Below, piece by piece: positions 43,346 to 52,081 of a stretch of 64,000 bases of DNA (position 1 is the first letter of the stretch; each line of letters opens with the position of its first letter). The translations under genes were made by a program, and so were the position numbers. Source of the stretch: Candidatus Ideonella esbjergensis. GTDB lineage: Bacteria; Pseudomonadota; Gammaproteobacteria; Burkholderiales; Burkholderiaceae_C. The notes under the pieces are model-generated. The model did not search any database. It saw only the letters and a list, made by a program, of their open reading frames with translations, and was not told the origin of the DNA. Where the stretch lies: the NCBI GenBank assembly GCA_016710065.1, contig JADJLP010000001.1, forward strand, positions 1,116,001 to 1,180,000, read 5' to 3'.

Positions 43346-44626
43346 ATGCACTCCCGCGTCCACGACAGCATCGCCACCGTCTGGCGGCTTGAGTCGGCCC
43401 GCATCGTGGCCAGCGTGGCGCGCATGGTGCGCGATGTGGGCGTGGCCGAAGAGTTGGCCCAGGACGCGCTGGTGGCCGCGCTGGAGCACTGGCCCCGGCA
43501 GGGCCTGCCCGACAAGCCCGCCGCCTGGCTGATGACCACCGCCAAGCACCGCGCGCTGGATCATCTGCGGCACCACCAGATGGCCCAGCGGCAGCACGAG
43601 GGCATCGCCGCCGACTTGGAAGCCGCCCAGGCCCACGTGGTGCCCGATTTCGTGGACGCGCTCGACGCGGCGCGGCAGGACGAGATTGGCGACGACCTGC
43701 TGCGCCTGATCTTCACCGCCTGCCACCCGGTGTTGCCCACCGACGCGCGCGTGGCGCTGACGCTCAAGCTGCTGGGCGGCCTGAGCACGCACGAGATCGC
43801 ACGGGCTTATCTGGTGCCCGAGGCCACCATCGCCCAGCGCATCGTGCGGGCCAAGCGCACGCTGGGCGAGGCGCGCGTGCCGTTTGATTTGCCGCCTGGC
43901 GCGGCGCTGGCCGAGCGCCTGGCGGCGGTGCTGGAAGTGGTCTACCTGATCTTCAACGAGGGCTACACCGCCACGCCCGGCGCCGACTGGATGCGCCCCG
44001 CCTTGTGCGACGAGGCCCTGCGCCTGGGCCGCATGCTGACCGAACTGGCGCCCGACCAGGCAGAAGTGCAAGGCCTGCTGGCGCTGATGGAAATCCAGGC
44101 CTCGCGCACGGCCGCGCGCACCGACGCCGGGGGCCAACCCGTGCTGCTGGCCGAGCAGAACCGCGCGCGCTGGGACCACTTGCTGATCCGCCGTGGCCTG
44201 GCCGCGCTGGCCCGCGCGGATGCCGTCACAGCAGCGGTCGGTGCCAAACCCCGCAGCTACCACCTGCAGGCCGCCATCGCCGCCTGCCATGCGCGCGCCG
44301 CGCGATACCAGGACACAGACTGGGCCGCCATTGCCAAGCTCTATGGGCAACTGATGGCGGTGGCGCCCTCGCCGGTGGTGGCGCTCAACCGCGCCGTGGC
44401 CGTGGCCATGCACCAGGGCCCTGCCGCTGGGCTGGCCATCGTGGACGCACTGCAGGGCGACCCCGCGCTGCGCCGCTACCCCTGGCTGCCAGCGGTGCGG
44501 GGTGACCTGCTGGCCAAGCTGGGGCGGCAGGCTGAAGCCAGGCAGGCGTTGCTCGCTGCGGCCGAGCTCAGCGGCAATGAGCAGGAGCGGGGGCTGCTTC
44601 TGCGCAAGGCCGCAGACTGTTCCTGA
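43346..44626 (+). CDS. ECF42-group sigma factor with C-terminal extension
   Basis: 426 residues, about twice a normal ECF sigma factor. Region 2: LAQDALVAALEHWPRQGLPD, then AWLMTTAKHRALDHLRH. Region 4: LLGGLSTHEIARAYLVPEAT, then IAQRIVRAKRTL. The extension of about 220 residues (DUF6596/TPR-like) starts with LEVVYLIFNEGYTATPG and is the mark of ECF42, in which the extension is needed for activity and no anti-sigma factor is known. It ends an operon with the usual DGPF and VOC partners. Confidence 0.9.
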   Translation: MHSRVHDSIATVWRLESARIVASVARMVRDVGVAEELAQDALVAALEHWPRQGLPDKPAAWLMTTAKHRALDHLRHHQMAQRQHEGIAADLEAAQAHVVPDFVDALDAARQDEIGDDLLRLIFTACHPVLPTDARVALTLKLLGGLSTHEIARAYLVPEATIAQRIVRAKRTLGEARVPFDLPPGAALAERLAAVLEVVYLIFNEGYTATPGADWMRPALCDEALRLGRMLTELAPDQAEVQGLLALMEIQASRTAARTDAGGQPVLLAEQNRARWDHLLIRRGLAALARADAVTAAVGAKPRSYHLQAAIAACHARAARYQDTDWAAIAKLYGQLMAVAPSPVVALNRAVAVAMHQGPAAGLAIVDALQGDPALRRYPWLPAVRGDLLAKLGRQAEARQALLAAAELSGNEQERGLLLRKAADCS

Positions 44627-44730
44627 CGCGCTGTGCAGACCCCGTGGCGGAGCCACTGTGGGATGGCGGTGCCGGCCCATCCGTACCACAGCGCACAGAC
44701 GGGCCAGCCCGGGGGTGACACGATCCCTTC

Positions 44731-46410
44731 ATGCACTGGCCACGATGCTTGCGTCACCTCCCGGTCGCGGCGGCCCTGTCGCTGTCGATGCCGCTTGCCT
44801 TGGCCGAGAAGCCCGGGAAGCCCGCAAAGCAGACGGTTTGCACCATCACGGTCAATTCCGCCGATGAGAAGGACGCGTTTCGCCACCACCTGCCCGCAGC
44901 CCGGTACCAGTTCGTCGAGCTCGTCGAGCCCAACCGGCCCGACTGGCTCAGCTCGGCCTGCAGTGCGGCCATCTCCTGCGACGTGCTCATCATTTCGGGG
45001 CACTACGACGGCAGCAACGAGTTCTTCTCGGACCGGCTGGAGACACGCGAATTCCTGCCCGTTGACGAGTTGGAGCGGGTTTCCTGCAGCGATTCGTGCT
45101 CGGGGCTCTTCTCGCGCCTGAAGGAGGCCTATCTTTTCGGCTGCAACACGCTCAACCCGGTGCCCCTGAGCAGCGTCACTGCCGAGATCGTGCGCAGCTT
45201 GGTGCGCGAAGGGCATTCGCTGAAAGCCGCCGAACAGCACCTGAAGGCATTGAACGCGGAGCACGGCGAGAGCAGCCGCGACCGCATGCGCCAGGTCTTC
45301 AGGAACGTGCCGGTGATCTACGGCTTCTCGGCGGTGGCGCCGCTGGGCCCGGTGGCGGCGTCCACCCTGGACCGCTTCTTCCGCAGCAACGGCGCAGGCG
45401 AGATTGGCCGTGGCCGCCGCAGTCCCCGCTTGCTGGCGCAGTTCGCACCCTTTGCGATGTCGGTGACCCAGGGCATGACCGACCAAGACCCGCAAGCCGA
45501 CGTGCGACGCGACGTCTGCCAATTTGTCGATGACCGGCTGTCGGACGCGCAGAGGCTGGGCTTTGTTCATCAGCTGCTGCAACGCGAGACGGCGCAGGCC
45601 AGGGTTCACCTCGACCGCATCCGGAGGTACACGAAGGCGCTTGAAGACCCTGTGCGGCAGACGCCCGAGGTGGCTGAGGCGCTGGCGATGATCGCGCGCG
45701 ACGACGCGACCCGCACGCGCTTCCTCACCTTCGCGCGCGACGCCGACCAGCCCGCCGGGCGCACCCGCATGATCCGCGTTGCACGCGACCTGGGCTGGCT
45801 GTCGGAAGACGAGCGCTGGACCGAACTCGCGCTGATGCTGGGCGAGTTGCAGGCCCGCCGCACGGTGGGCATCACCGAGCTGGACCTGGCCTGCACCTTG
45901 AATCAGGAGCAGGACCTGGATGGTGCGTTCAACCGGCGCGTGAGTGCTGGCAGCCCGGCCGACGACGTGCCGCACGCAGCCATGCGCGCCTGCCTGGGCA
46001 GCGACGAGGGGCGAGCGCGCACGCTGGCGGGCTTGGTGAGCGCCGACGAAGCGGATGTGCGGATCGCGCAGGCCTATCTGCGACACCGGCCCATCACCGA
46101 CGCTGCCGAGTTGCGCCGCTTCGCTGCGGCCATCGCACGCATGCCCCCCTCCGCCGCCCAGGTGCTGGCGCTCGAGACCTTGGGCAGGCACTACGTGACC
46201 GATCGTGCCATCCTGGATCAACTGGTGAGCCTGTACTCGCAGACCTCGTCGGCGCGCGTTCAGGTGGCGGTGGCGGGCATTTTGATCCGCGCCGACCGGG
46301 GCACCATGGCCAGCCCGAGGCTGGCGCGCACGCTGCAGAAAAGCCGCCTGCGTTCCTCCGCCGGCGACAGCATCATCGACGCCCTGATCCGCCTGCTCTC
46401 AGCGGCTTAG
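44731..46410 (+). CDS. secreted caspase-like (clan CD) protein 1, tandem paralogue
   Basis: 559 residues with a Sec signal (cleavage near ALA-E, residues 25-26). Residues 35-145 resemble a clan CD peptidase fold: strand plus His in CDVLIISGHYDG (His91), and Cys in YLFGCNTL (Cys138), the usual spacing and context of a caspase/gingipain-like dyad. CSDSCSG between them could form a disulfide. The remaining 400 residues are helical and HEAT-like (RIAQAYLRHRPITDAAELRR). A paralogue follows 93 bp later. I recognise no named family; catalytic activity is inference. Confidence 0.65.
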   Translation: MHWPRCLRHLPVAAALSLSMPLALAEKPGKPAKQTVCTITVNSADEKDAFRHHLPAARYQFVELVEPNRPDWLSSACSAAISCDVLIISGHYDGSNEFFSDRLETREFLPVDELERVSCSDSCSGLFSRLKEAYLFGCNTLNPVPLSSVTAEIVRSLVREGHSLKAAEQHLKALNAEHGESSRDRMRQVFRNVPVIYGFSAVAPLGPVAASTLDRFFRSNGAGEIGRGRRSPRLLAQFAPFAMSVTQGMTDQDPQADVRRDVCQFVDDRLSDAQRLGFVHQLLQRETAQARVHLDRIRRYTKALEDPVRQTPEVAEALAMIARDDATRTRFLTFARDADQPAGRTRMIRVARDLGWLSEDERWTELALMLGELQARRTVGITELDLACTLNQEQDLDGAFNRRVSAGSPADDVPHAAMRACLGSDEGRARTLAGLVSADEADVRIAQAYLRHRPITDAAELRRFAAAIARMPPSAAQVLALETLGRHYVTDRAILDQLVSLYSQTSSARVQVAVAGILIRADRGTMASPRLARTLQKSRLRSSAGDSIIDALIRLLSAA

Positions 46411-46503
46411 CGGCGGCGCTGGCCCGCTGGCGCGGCTGGGCCGAGGCGCGCGATCAGTTACATGAGGGCCACCGCACAGACGTGGGGTGTGAAACACTGA
46501 CGG

Positions 46504-48186
46504 ATGCTGTACCCAAGCCCCCGCCCGCGCACGTTCTTCAACACCGCAGTCGCCCTCCTGGTTTGCTCGGCGGCGGCCTGGTCGGCCAACGCCGGTGCCA
46601 CCCAGAAGACGGTTTGCACCGTCACCATCAACTCGCCCGACGAACGCGACAGTTTCGAGCGCCATCTGCCGCGCGACGGCTACCGGGTGGTTGAATTGGT
46701 GAAGCATGGCCACCCGGACTGGCTGGCCTCGGCTTGCCGCAGCGGCGTGAGCTGCGACGCGCTGGTCATTTCTGGCCACTTCGACAACGGCACCGAGTTC
46801 TACACCGACAGCTTCGTTGACCACGAGGCCCTGACCTTGCACGAGATGCAGAGCGCCTCGTGCAGTGCTTCGTGTAACGGGCTGTTCTCGCAGCTCAAGG
46901 AGGTTTACCTCTTTGGCTGCAACACCTTGAAGGCGCAGCCAACGCAAGTGGCCTCGGCCGAAGTGGCCCGCAGCCTGGTCCGTTCCGGCCATGCGCCAGC
47001 CGAAGCCGCGCGCCTGTCGGCGCTGATGAACGAGCGCTACGGCCAGAGCAACCGCGACCGGCTGCGCCATGTGTTCAAGAACGTGCCAGTGCTGTATGGC
47101 TTTGCCTCGCAGGCGCCGCTCGGACGCACAGCCGGGCCGCTGCTCGAGCGCTACTTTCAGACTGCACCGGCGGGCGAGGTCGCGAGAGGTCGCCCGAGCC
47201 CGACGCTGCTGGGCCTGTTCGCGCCGAGCTCGATGGTGGCCGTCCAGGGCCTGACCGACGCGGACCCGAACGCGGACTTCCGCGCCGACGTGTGCGGACT
47301 TGCGGACGACAAGCCCCCACCTGCGCAGAAGATCGCGTTCATGCACCAGCTGTTGCAGCGCGAGGCTGCCGACGTGCGCATGGTCCTCGATCACCTCGAG
47401 CATTTCGCCAGCTCGATCAGCCCGGCGCAGCGGCAGTTGCCCGAGGAGGCCATGGCACTCGGCGCCATCGAGAGCGACCTTCGCTCGCGCGAGCGCTTCC
47501 TGGCCTTTGCCCGCGACGCCGACGTAGTGGCCGTGCAGACCCGCATGTTGGCGCTGGCGCGCAGCCTGGGCTGGCTCTCACCCGCGCAGGAGCGGGCGGA
47601 ATTTGTGCGCATGGTGGCGGGCCGCATGGACCGCGGCAGCCTGAGCGGGACCGAGGTTGACCTGGTCTGTTCCTCGCACCCGGGCCGCGAACCGGGTGAA
47701 GCGCGGCAACTGCTGGCGACAGGCGCGGTGCGCCCCGGCGACCTGACGCATGCGGCTGCGCTGGCCTGCATGGGAAGCACGGAGTCCCATGAACGCACCG
47801 TGCGAGCCCTGTCCAGCCCGCGCCATGAGGACGTGGCGATCGCGCAGATCTACCTGCGCCACCGCCCGCTGTCGGGCGTTGGCGAGCTGCGTGTCGTGAC
47901 GTCGAACATCGGCCGCATGGCCGGTGGTGACGCGCAGCTGCGCGCCCTCGAGACACTCGCGCGACAACGCCTGGCCGATCCGCAAAGCCTGCAAGAGATC
48001 GCCGGCCTGTTCCCGCTGGTGCGCACGCTGGAGGCGCAACGCGCCATTGCCGGCATCCTGATCCGCGCCGACTACCGGATGCTGGCGCGCGCCGACCTGG
48101 CCCGCACCCTCAGCCAGCACCGGCTGAAGTCGCGCAGCGGCAGCGATGTGATCGACGTGCTGATCCGCTTGCTTCGGTCGGCCTAG
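46504..48186 (+). CDS. secreted caspase-like (clan CD) protein 2, tandem paralogue
   Basis: 560 residues, the same architecture as the gene before it. In the segment from CDALVISGH to FGCNTL, 34 of 59 positions are identical between the two by eye, and the His and Cys are conserved. Signal peptide, CSASCNG pair and helical C-terminus (IAQIYLRHRPLSGVGELRVV) also match. The duplication and conservation of the dyad point to a selected function. It is convergent with the bkd operon, 3 bp away. Confidence 0.65.
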   Translation: MLYPSPRPRTFFNTAVALLVCSAAAWSANAGATQKTVCTVTINSPDERDSFERHLPRDGYRVVELVKHGHPDWLASACRSGVSCDALVISGHFDNGTEFYTDSFVDHEALTLHEMQSASCSASCNGLFSQLKEVYLFGCNTLKAQPTQVASAEVARSLVRSGHAPAEAARLSALMNERYGQSNRDRLRHVFKNVPVLYGFASQAPLGRTAGPLLERYFQTAPAGEVARGRPSPTLLGLFAPSSMVAVQGLTDADPNADFRADVCGLADDKPPPAQKIAFMHQLLQREAADVRMVLDHLEHFASSISPAQRQLPEEAMALGAIESDLRSRERFLAFARDADVVAVQTRMLALARSLGWLSPAQERAEFVRMVAGRMDRGSLSGTEVDLVCSSHPGREPGEARQLLATGAVRPGDLTHAAALACMGSTESHERTVRALSSPRHEDVAIAQIYLRHRPLSGVGELRVVTSNIGRMAGGDAQLRALETLARQRLADPQSLQEIAGLFPLVRTLEAQRAIAGILIRADYRMLARADLARTLSQHRLKSRSGSDVIDVLIRLLRSA

Positions 48187-48189
48187 GCG

Positions 48190-49410
48190 CTAGTCGAGGA
48201 ACAGCAAGGCCGGGTGCTCCAGCAACTGGCGTACGCGCTGGACATAGGCGGCGGCCACCGCGCCGTCCACCACCCGGTGGTCGAACGACGACGACAGATT
48301 CATCATCTGCCTTACCTGCACCGTGTCGTTCAGTACCACCGGCCGCGCCACGATGCGGTTGACGCCGATGATGGCCACCTCGGGGTGATTGATCACCGGC
48401 GTCGAGACGATGCCGCCCAACTTACCCAGGCTGGTGACGGTGATGGTGGAGCCTGACAGTTCCTCGCGCGTGGCCTTGCCGGCGCGCGCACTGGCGGCCA
48501 GGCGCGTGATGGCTGCGGTACAGGCCCACAGGCCCAGCGTTTGGGCCTGGCGCAACACCGGCACCATCAGGCCTGCCTCGGTCTGCGTGGCCACGCCCAG
48601 GTGCACGGCATCGTGCAGCGTCAGCACGCCGGCCTCGTCGTCGAAGCGGGCGTTGACCTGCGGGAAATCGGCCACCGCCAGCACCATGGCCCGCACGATG
48701 AACACCAGTGGCGACAACTCACCCCGCGCCGCCGCATGCTGGCGGTTGAGTTCGTCGCGCAGCGCCACCAGCTCGGTCACGTCCACTTCTTCCACATAGG
48801 TGAAGTGGGGAATGTGGCGCTTGGACTCCTGCATCTTCTGCGCGATCTTGCGGCGCAGGCCGATGAGCTTGACCTCGTGAGTGGCGTCGGTGGCCGCACC
48901 GGTGGGCGCGATGGTCGGCTGGAGCGCGTCGAGATCGGCGTGCAGGATGCGGCCGTCCGGGCCGCTTCCCCGCAGCGCAGCCAGATCGAGGCCCAGCGCG
49001 ACCGCACGCGCGCGCACGGCAGGCGCAGCGAGCGCGCGTGCCGACGCCGCCGCACGGGGATGCGGCGGCGGTGGCGGCACGGCTGCCTCCGGCACCGGGG
49101 CGGGGCTCTGTGGGGTGGCAGCGGTCTGCGGACTGGGTGCAGACGCTGGGACAGGTGCGGCCTCGGCCGCCTCGCCCTCGATGCGTATCAGCACCGCCCC
49201 CACGGCCAGCATCTGCCCGATCTCGCCGCCCAGCGCCACCACGCGGCCGGCCACCGACGAGGGGATTTCCACGGCCGCCTTGTCAGTCATCACATCGCAC
49301 AGGATCTGGTCTTCGGCCACCACGTCGCCCGGTTGCACCTGCCACTTCACCAGTTCAACTTCGGCAATGCCTTCGCCCAGATCGGGCATGGGTATGGTGT
49401 GCAAAGTCAT
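48190..49410 (-). CDS. bkdB: branched-chain 2-oxoacid dehydrogenase E2 (lipoyl acyltransferase)
   Basis: 406 residues. Lipoyl domain with the lipoylated Lys in VMTDKAAVEIPS, an Ala/Pro linker (residues about 83-125), a short E1/E3-binding domain (AAPAVRARAVALGLDLAALR), and the catalytic domain with SSSFDHRVVDGA. Together with E1 it oxidises 2-oxoacids of Val, Leu and Ile to acyl-CoA. It is the last gene of the operon; an E3 gene is not in the window. The AAGGGGG ribosome site comes from the adjoining repeat. Confidence 0.93.
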   Translation of the reverse strand: MTLHTIPMPDLGEGIAEVELVKWQVQPGDVVAEDQILCDVMTDKAAVEIPSSVAGRVVALGGEIGQMLAVGAVLIRIEGEAAEAAPVPASAPSPQTAATPQSPAPVPEAAVPPPPPHPRAAASARALAAPAVRARAVALGLDLAALRGSGPDGRILHADLDALQPTIAPTGAATDATHEVKLIGLRRKIAQKMQESKRHIPHFTYVEEVDVTELVALRDELNRQHAAARGELSPLVFIVRAMVLAVADFPQVNARFDDEAGVLTLHDAVHLGVATQTEAGLMVPVLRQAQTLGLWACTAAITRLAASARAGKATREELSGSTITVTSLGKLGGIVSTPVINHPEVAIIGVNRIVARPVVLNDTVQVRQMMNLSSSFDHRVVDGAVAAAYVQRVRQLLEHPALLFLD

Positions 49411-49413
49411 GGA

Positions 49414-49483
49414 ACCCCCTTGACGCTGCGCGTCGTCCCCCCGAGGGGGAGCGAGCGCCTTCGGAGCGGCCGTGCGGCGCTCA
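49414..49483. repeat. bkd intergenic repeat A (E1 beta - E2)
   Basis: CCCCCTTGACGCTGCGCGTC, a CCCCCCGAGGGGGA hairpin, then GAGCGCC...GGCGCTC enclosing TTCGGAGCGGCCGTGC. The same order is in repeat B at 50514-50583. It fills the whole gap and includes the E1 beta stop codon at one end and the E2 ribosome site at the other. Confidence 0.75.
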
Positions 49484-50506
49484 TGGTTTCACTGCCTCGC
49501 CCATCACCTTGCGGTAGGCCTGGGCCACCCGCGCCGGGCCGGGAAAGTAAGCCCACTCCAGCGCGTGCGGATAGGGCGTGTCGTAGCCGGTCACGCGTTC
49601 TACCGGCGCCTCCAGGTGGAAGAAGCAATGCTCCTGCACCAGGGCGGTCAGCTCGGCGCCAAAGCCGCTGGTGCGCGTGGCCTCGTGCAGCACCACGCAG
49701 CGGCCGGTCTTCTGCACCGAGGCCACGATGGTGGGCAGGTCCAGCGGCCACAGGCTGCGCAGGTCGATCACCTCGGCGTTGATGCCGGTCTCGCGCGCCG
49801 CAGCCTCGGCCACGTAGACCATGGTGCCGTAGGTCAGCACCGTCAGGTCGCTGCCGGGCCGCACCACGCTGGCCGATTCCAGCGGCACGGTGTAGTGGCC
49901 CTCGGGCACCTCGCTGCTGGGGTGCGTGGCCCAGGGCGCCACAGGCTGCTCGTGGTGGCCATCAAAGGGGCCGTTGTAGATGCGCTTGGGTTCGAGAAAG
50001 ATGACCGGGTCGTCGCACTCGATGGCCGCGATCAGCAGGCCCTTGGCGTCGTAAGGGTTGCTGGGCATCACCGTGCGCAAGCCGCACACATGGGTGAACA
50101 GCGCCTCGGGGCTCTGGCTGTGCGTCTGCCCGCCGTAGATGCCGCCACCGCAGGGCATGCGGATGACGATGGGTGCGGTGAAGTCGCCCGCCGAGCGGTA
50201 GCGCAGTCGCGCCGCTTCCGACACGATCTGGTCTGAGGCCGGGTAGAAGTAGTCGGCAAACTGCACCTCCACCACCGGCCGCAGGCCATAGGCTGCCATG
50301 CCGATGGCGGTGCCCACGATGCCGCCCTCGGCGATGGGTGCGTCGAACACGCGCTGCGAGCCGTACTTGGCCTGCAGGCCCTCGGTGCAGCGGAACACGC
50401 CACCGAAATAGCCCACGTCCTCGCCAAAGACGACCACGTTGGGGTCGCGCTCCAGCATCACGTCCATGGCCCAACGCAGGGCCTGGATCATGGTCATCGT
50501 GGTCAT
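49481..50506 (-). CDS. bkdA2: branched-chain 2-oxoacid dehydrogenase E1 beta
   Basis: 341 residues from the ATG at 50506 (MTTMTMIQALRWAMDVML); a longer frame upstream reads through the repeat. Hallmarks: VVFGEDVGYFGGVFRCTEGL, QRVFDAPIAEGGIVGTAIGM, VEVQFADYFYPASDQIVSEA and GGGIYGGQTHSQSPEALF. It forms the E1 heterotetramer with E1 alpha. It sits between two copies of the same intergenic repeat. Confidence 0.93.
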   Translation of the reverse strand: MTTMTMIQALRWAMDVMLERDPNVVVFGEDVGYFGGVFRCTEGLQAKYGSQRVFDAPIAEGGIVGTAIGMAAYGLRPVVEVQFADYFYPASDQIVSEAARLRYRSAGDFTAPIVIRMPCGGGIYGGQTHSQSPEALFTHVCGLRTVMPSNPYDAKGLLIAAIECDDPVIFLEPKRIYNGPFDGHHEQPVAPWATHPSSEVPEGHYTVPLESASVVRPGSDLTVLTYGTMVYVAEAAARETGINAEVIDLRSLWPLDLPTIVASVQKTGRCVVLHEATRTSGFGAELTALVQEHCFFHLEAPVERVTGYDTPYPHALEWAYFPGPARVAQAYRKVMGEAVKP

Positions 50507-50513
50507 GACTGAG

Positions 50514-50583
50514 CCCCCAAGGCGCGTTGCGCCGCCCCCCCGAGGGGGGGCGAGCACCTCCGGAACGGCCGTGCGGTGCTCAT
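50514..50583. repeat. bkd intergenic repeat B (E1 alpha - E1 beta)
   Basis: CCCCCAAGGCGCGTTGCGCC, a CCCCCCCGAGGGGGGG hairpin, then GAGCACC...GGTGCTC enclosing TCCGGAACGGCCGTGC. It matches repeat A in order and spacing; paired changes in the last stem (GCGCC/GGCGC against GCACC/GGTGC) keep the base pairing. Confidence 0.75.
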
Positions 50584-50584
50584 A

Positions 50585-51832
50585 TCAATGCTCCTGCTCT
50601 GCAGCCTGCCGCATCTGCTCGCGCAAATGCGGTGGCATGTCCTTGTAGACGCCCTCGAACATCGTCGCCAGCGGCGGGATGTGGCCGTCCAGCACCGAGC
50701 CGTAGCGCAGCGCTTCCTTCAGCGCGGCCGCCATCTCGGCGTCCAGCGCCTGCTGCGCTTGTGCGTGCTCGGCTTCCGACCAAGCGCCCAGACCGATCAG
50801 GTGCTGCTTGAGCCGCAGCACCGGGTCACCCAGCGGAAAGTGCTGCCAGTCGTCGGCCGGCCGATAGCGCGTGGGGTCGTCCGAGGTGGAGTGCGCGCCA
50901 GCTCGGTAGGTGACCCACTCGATCAGCGTGGGCCCCAGGTTGCGCCGTGCCCGCTCGGCGGCCCAGCGCGAGGCCGAGAGCACGGCCAGAAAGTCGTTGC
51001 CATCCACGCGCAGCGAGGCGATGCCAGCCCCCACGCCGCGTGCCGCGAAAGTGGTGCCCTCGCCCCCGGCGATGGCCTGGAAGGTGGAAATCGCCCACTG
51101 GTTGTTGACCACGTTCAGGATCACCGGGGCCCGGTAGACGTGGGCGAAGGTGAGGGCGTTGTGAAAATCGGCCTCAGCGGTGGAGCCATCGCCGATCCAG
51201 CCCGAGGCGATCTTGCTGTCGCGCTGGATGGCCGAGGCCATGGCCCAGCCCACCGCCTGCACGAACTGTGTGGCCAAGTTGCCCGAGATCGAGAAGAAGC
51301 CGGCCCGCTTGTACGAGTACATCACCGGCAACTGGCGGCCGAGGATGGGGTCGCGCTGGTTGCTCAGCAACTGGCACATCAACTCAACCACGTCGATGTC
51401 GTCGCGCGAGAGCAGCAGGCCCTGCTGCCGGTAGGTGGGAAAGCACATGTCGCCGGCCTGCAGCGCCTGCGCGTGGGCCACCGAGATGGCCTCCTCACCC
51501 AGGCTCTGCATGTAGAACGAAATCTTCTTTTGCCGCTGTGCGATCAGCATGCGCGCGTCGAAGGCTCGGGTGCGCAGCATGGCCCGCAGGCCGCGCCGCA
51601 AGGCCTCCACCTCCACCTGTGGTGCCCAGGGGCCTACCGCGCGGCCGGCGTCGTCCAGCACGCGGATCAGCTTCCAGGCCATGGTGCCGGTGTGCGAGGG
51701 AGCTATGTCCACCGCCGGGCGCGGCACCTCGCCGGCGGCCGAGACCCGCAGGTAGGAGAAATCGGTCGCCTGCCCGGGCCGGCCTGTGGGCTCGGGCACG
51801 TGCAAACGAAGCTGGGCAGGCGCTGCTGGCAT
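50585..51832 (-). CDS. bkdA1: branched-chain 2-oxoacid dehydrogenase E1 alpha
   Basis: 415 residues from the ATG at 51832, behind a strong AAGGAGG. Thiamine-diphosphate motif GDGSTAEADFHNALTFAHVY through VNNQWA, with SFYMQSLGEEAISVAHAQAL and the phosphorylation-loop-like YRAGAHSTSDDPTRYR. It decarboxylates branched 2-oxoacids. First gene of bkdA1-A2-B. Confidence 0.93.
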   Translation of the reverse strand: MPAAPAQLRLHVPEPTGRPGQATDFSYLRVSAAGEVPRPAVDIAPSHTGTMAWKLIRVLDDAGRAVGPWAPQVEVEALRRGLRAMLRTRAFDARMLIAQRQKKISFYMQSLGEEAISVAHAQALQAGDMCFPTYRQQGLLLSRDDIDVVELMCQLLSNQRDPILGRQLPVMYSYKRAGFFSISGNLATQFVQAVGWAMASAIQRDSKIASGWIGDGSTAEADFHNALTFAHVYRAPVILNVVNNQWAISTFQAIAGGEGTTFAARGVGAGIASLRVDGNDFLAVLSASRWAAERARRNLGPTLIEWVTYRAGAHSTSDDPTRYRPADDWQHFPLGDPVLRLKQHLIGLGAWSEAEHAQAQQALDAEMAAALKEALRYGSVLDGHIPPLATMFEGVYKDMPPHLREQMRQAAEQEH

Positions 51833-52081
51833 CTGGCTCCTCCTTGGCCGCGAGGCTGGCGGCCATGGCTGATTCTGAACCCAATCTGCGCTGATCCGCA
51901 CGCGGTCTTGGCGGGTGCGCGCCCCTCGTCAAGCTGACCGAAGCTCAGGTACCGGTACCGGGCGCCTCACATGGGGGTGATGCCTCGGAATCGGTGCGAG
52001 GCCATGTCCGGTTTGGGTCAGCCGCTTCGTCTGTACCGGAGAAGGCGCACACAAGTCCGGTTGCGCTCTGGGAGATCTGCC

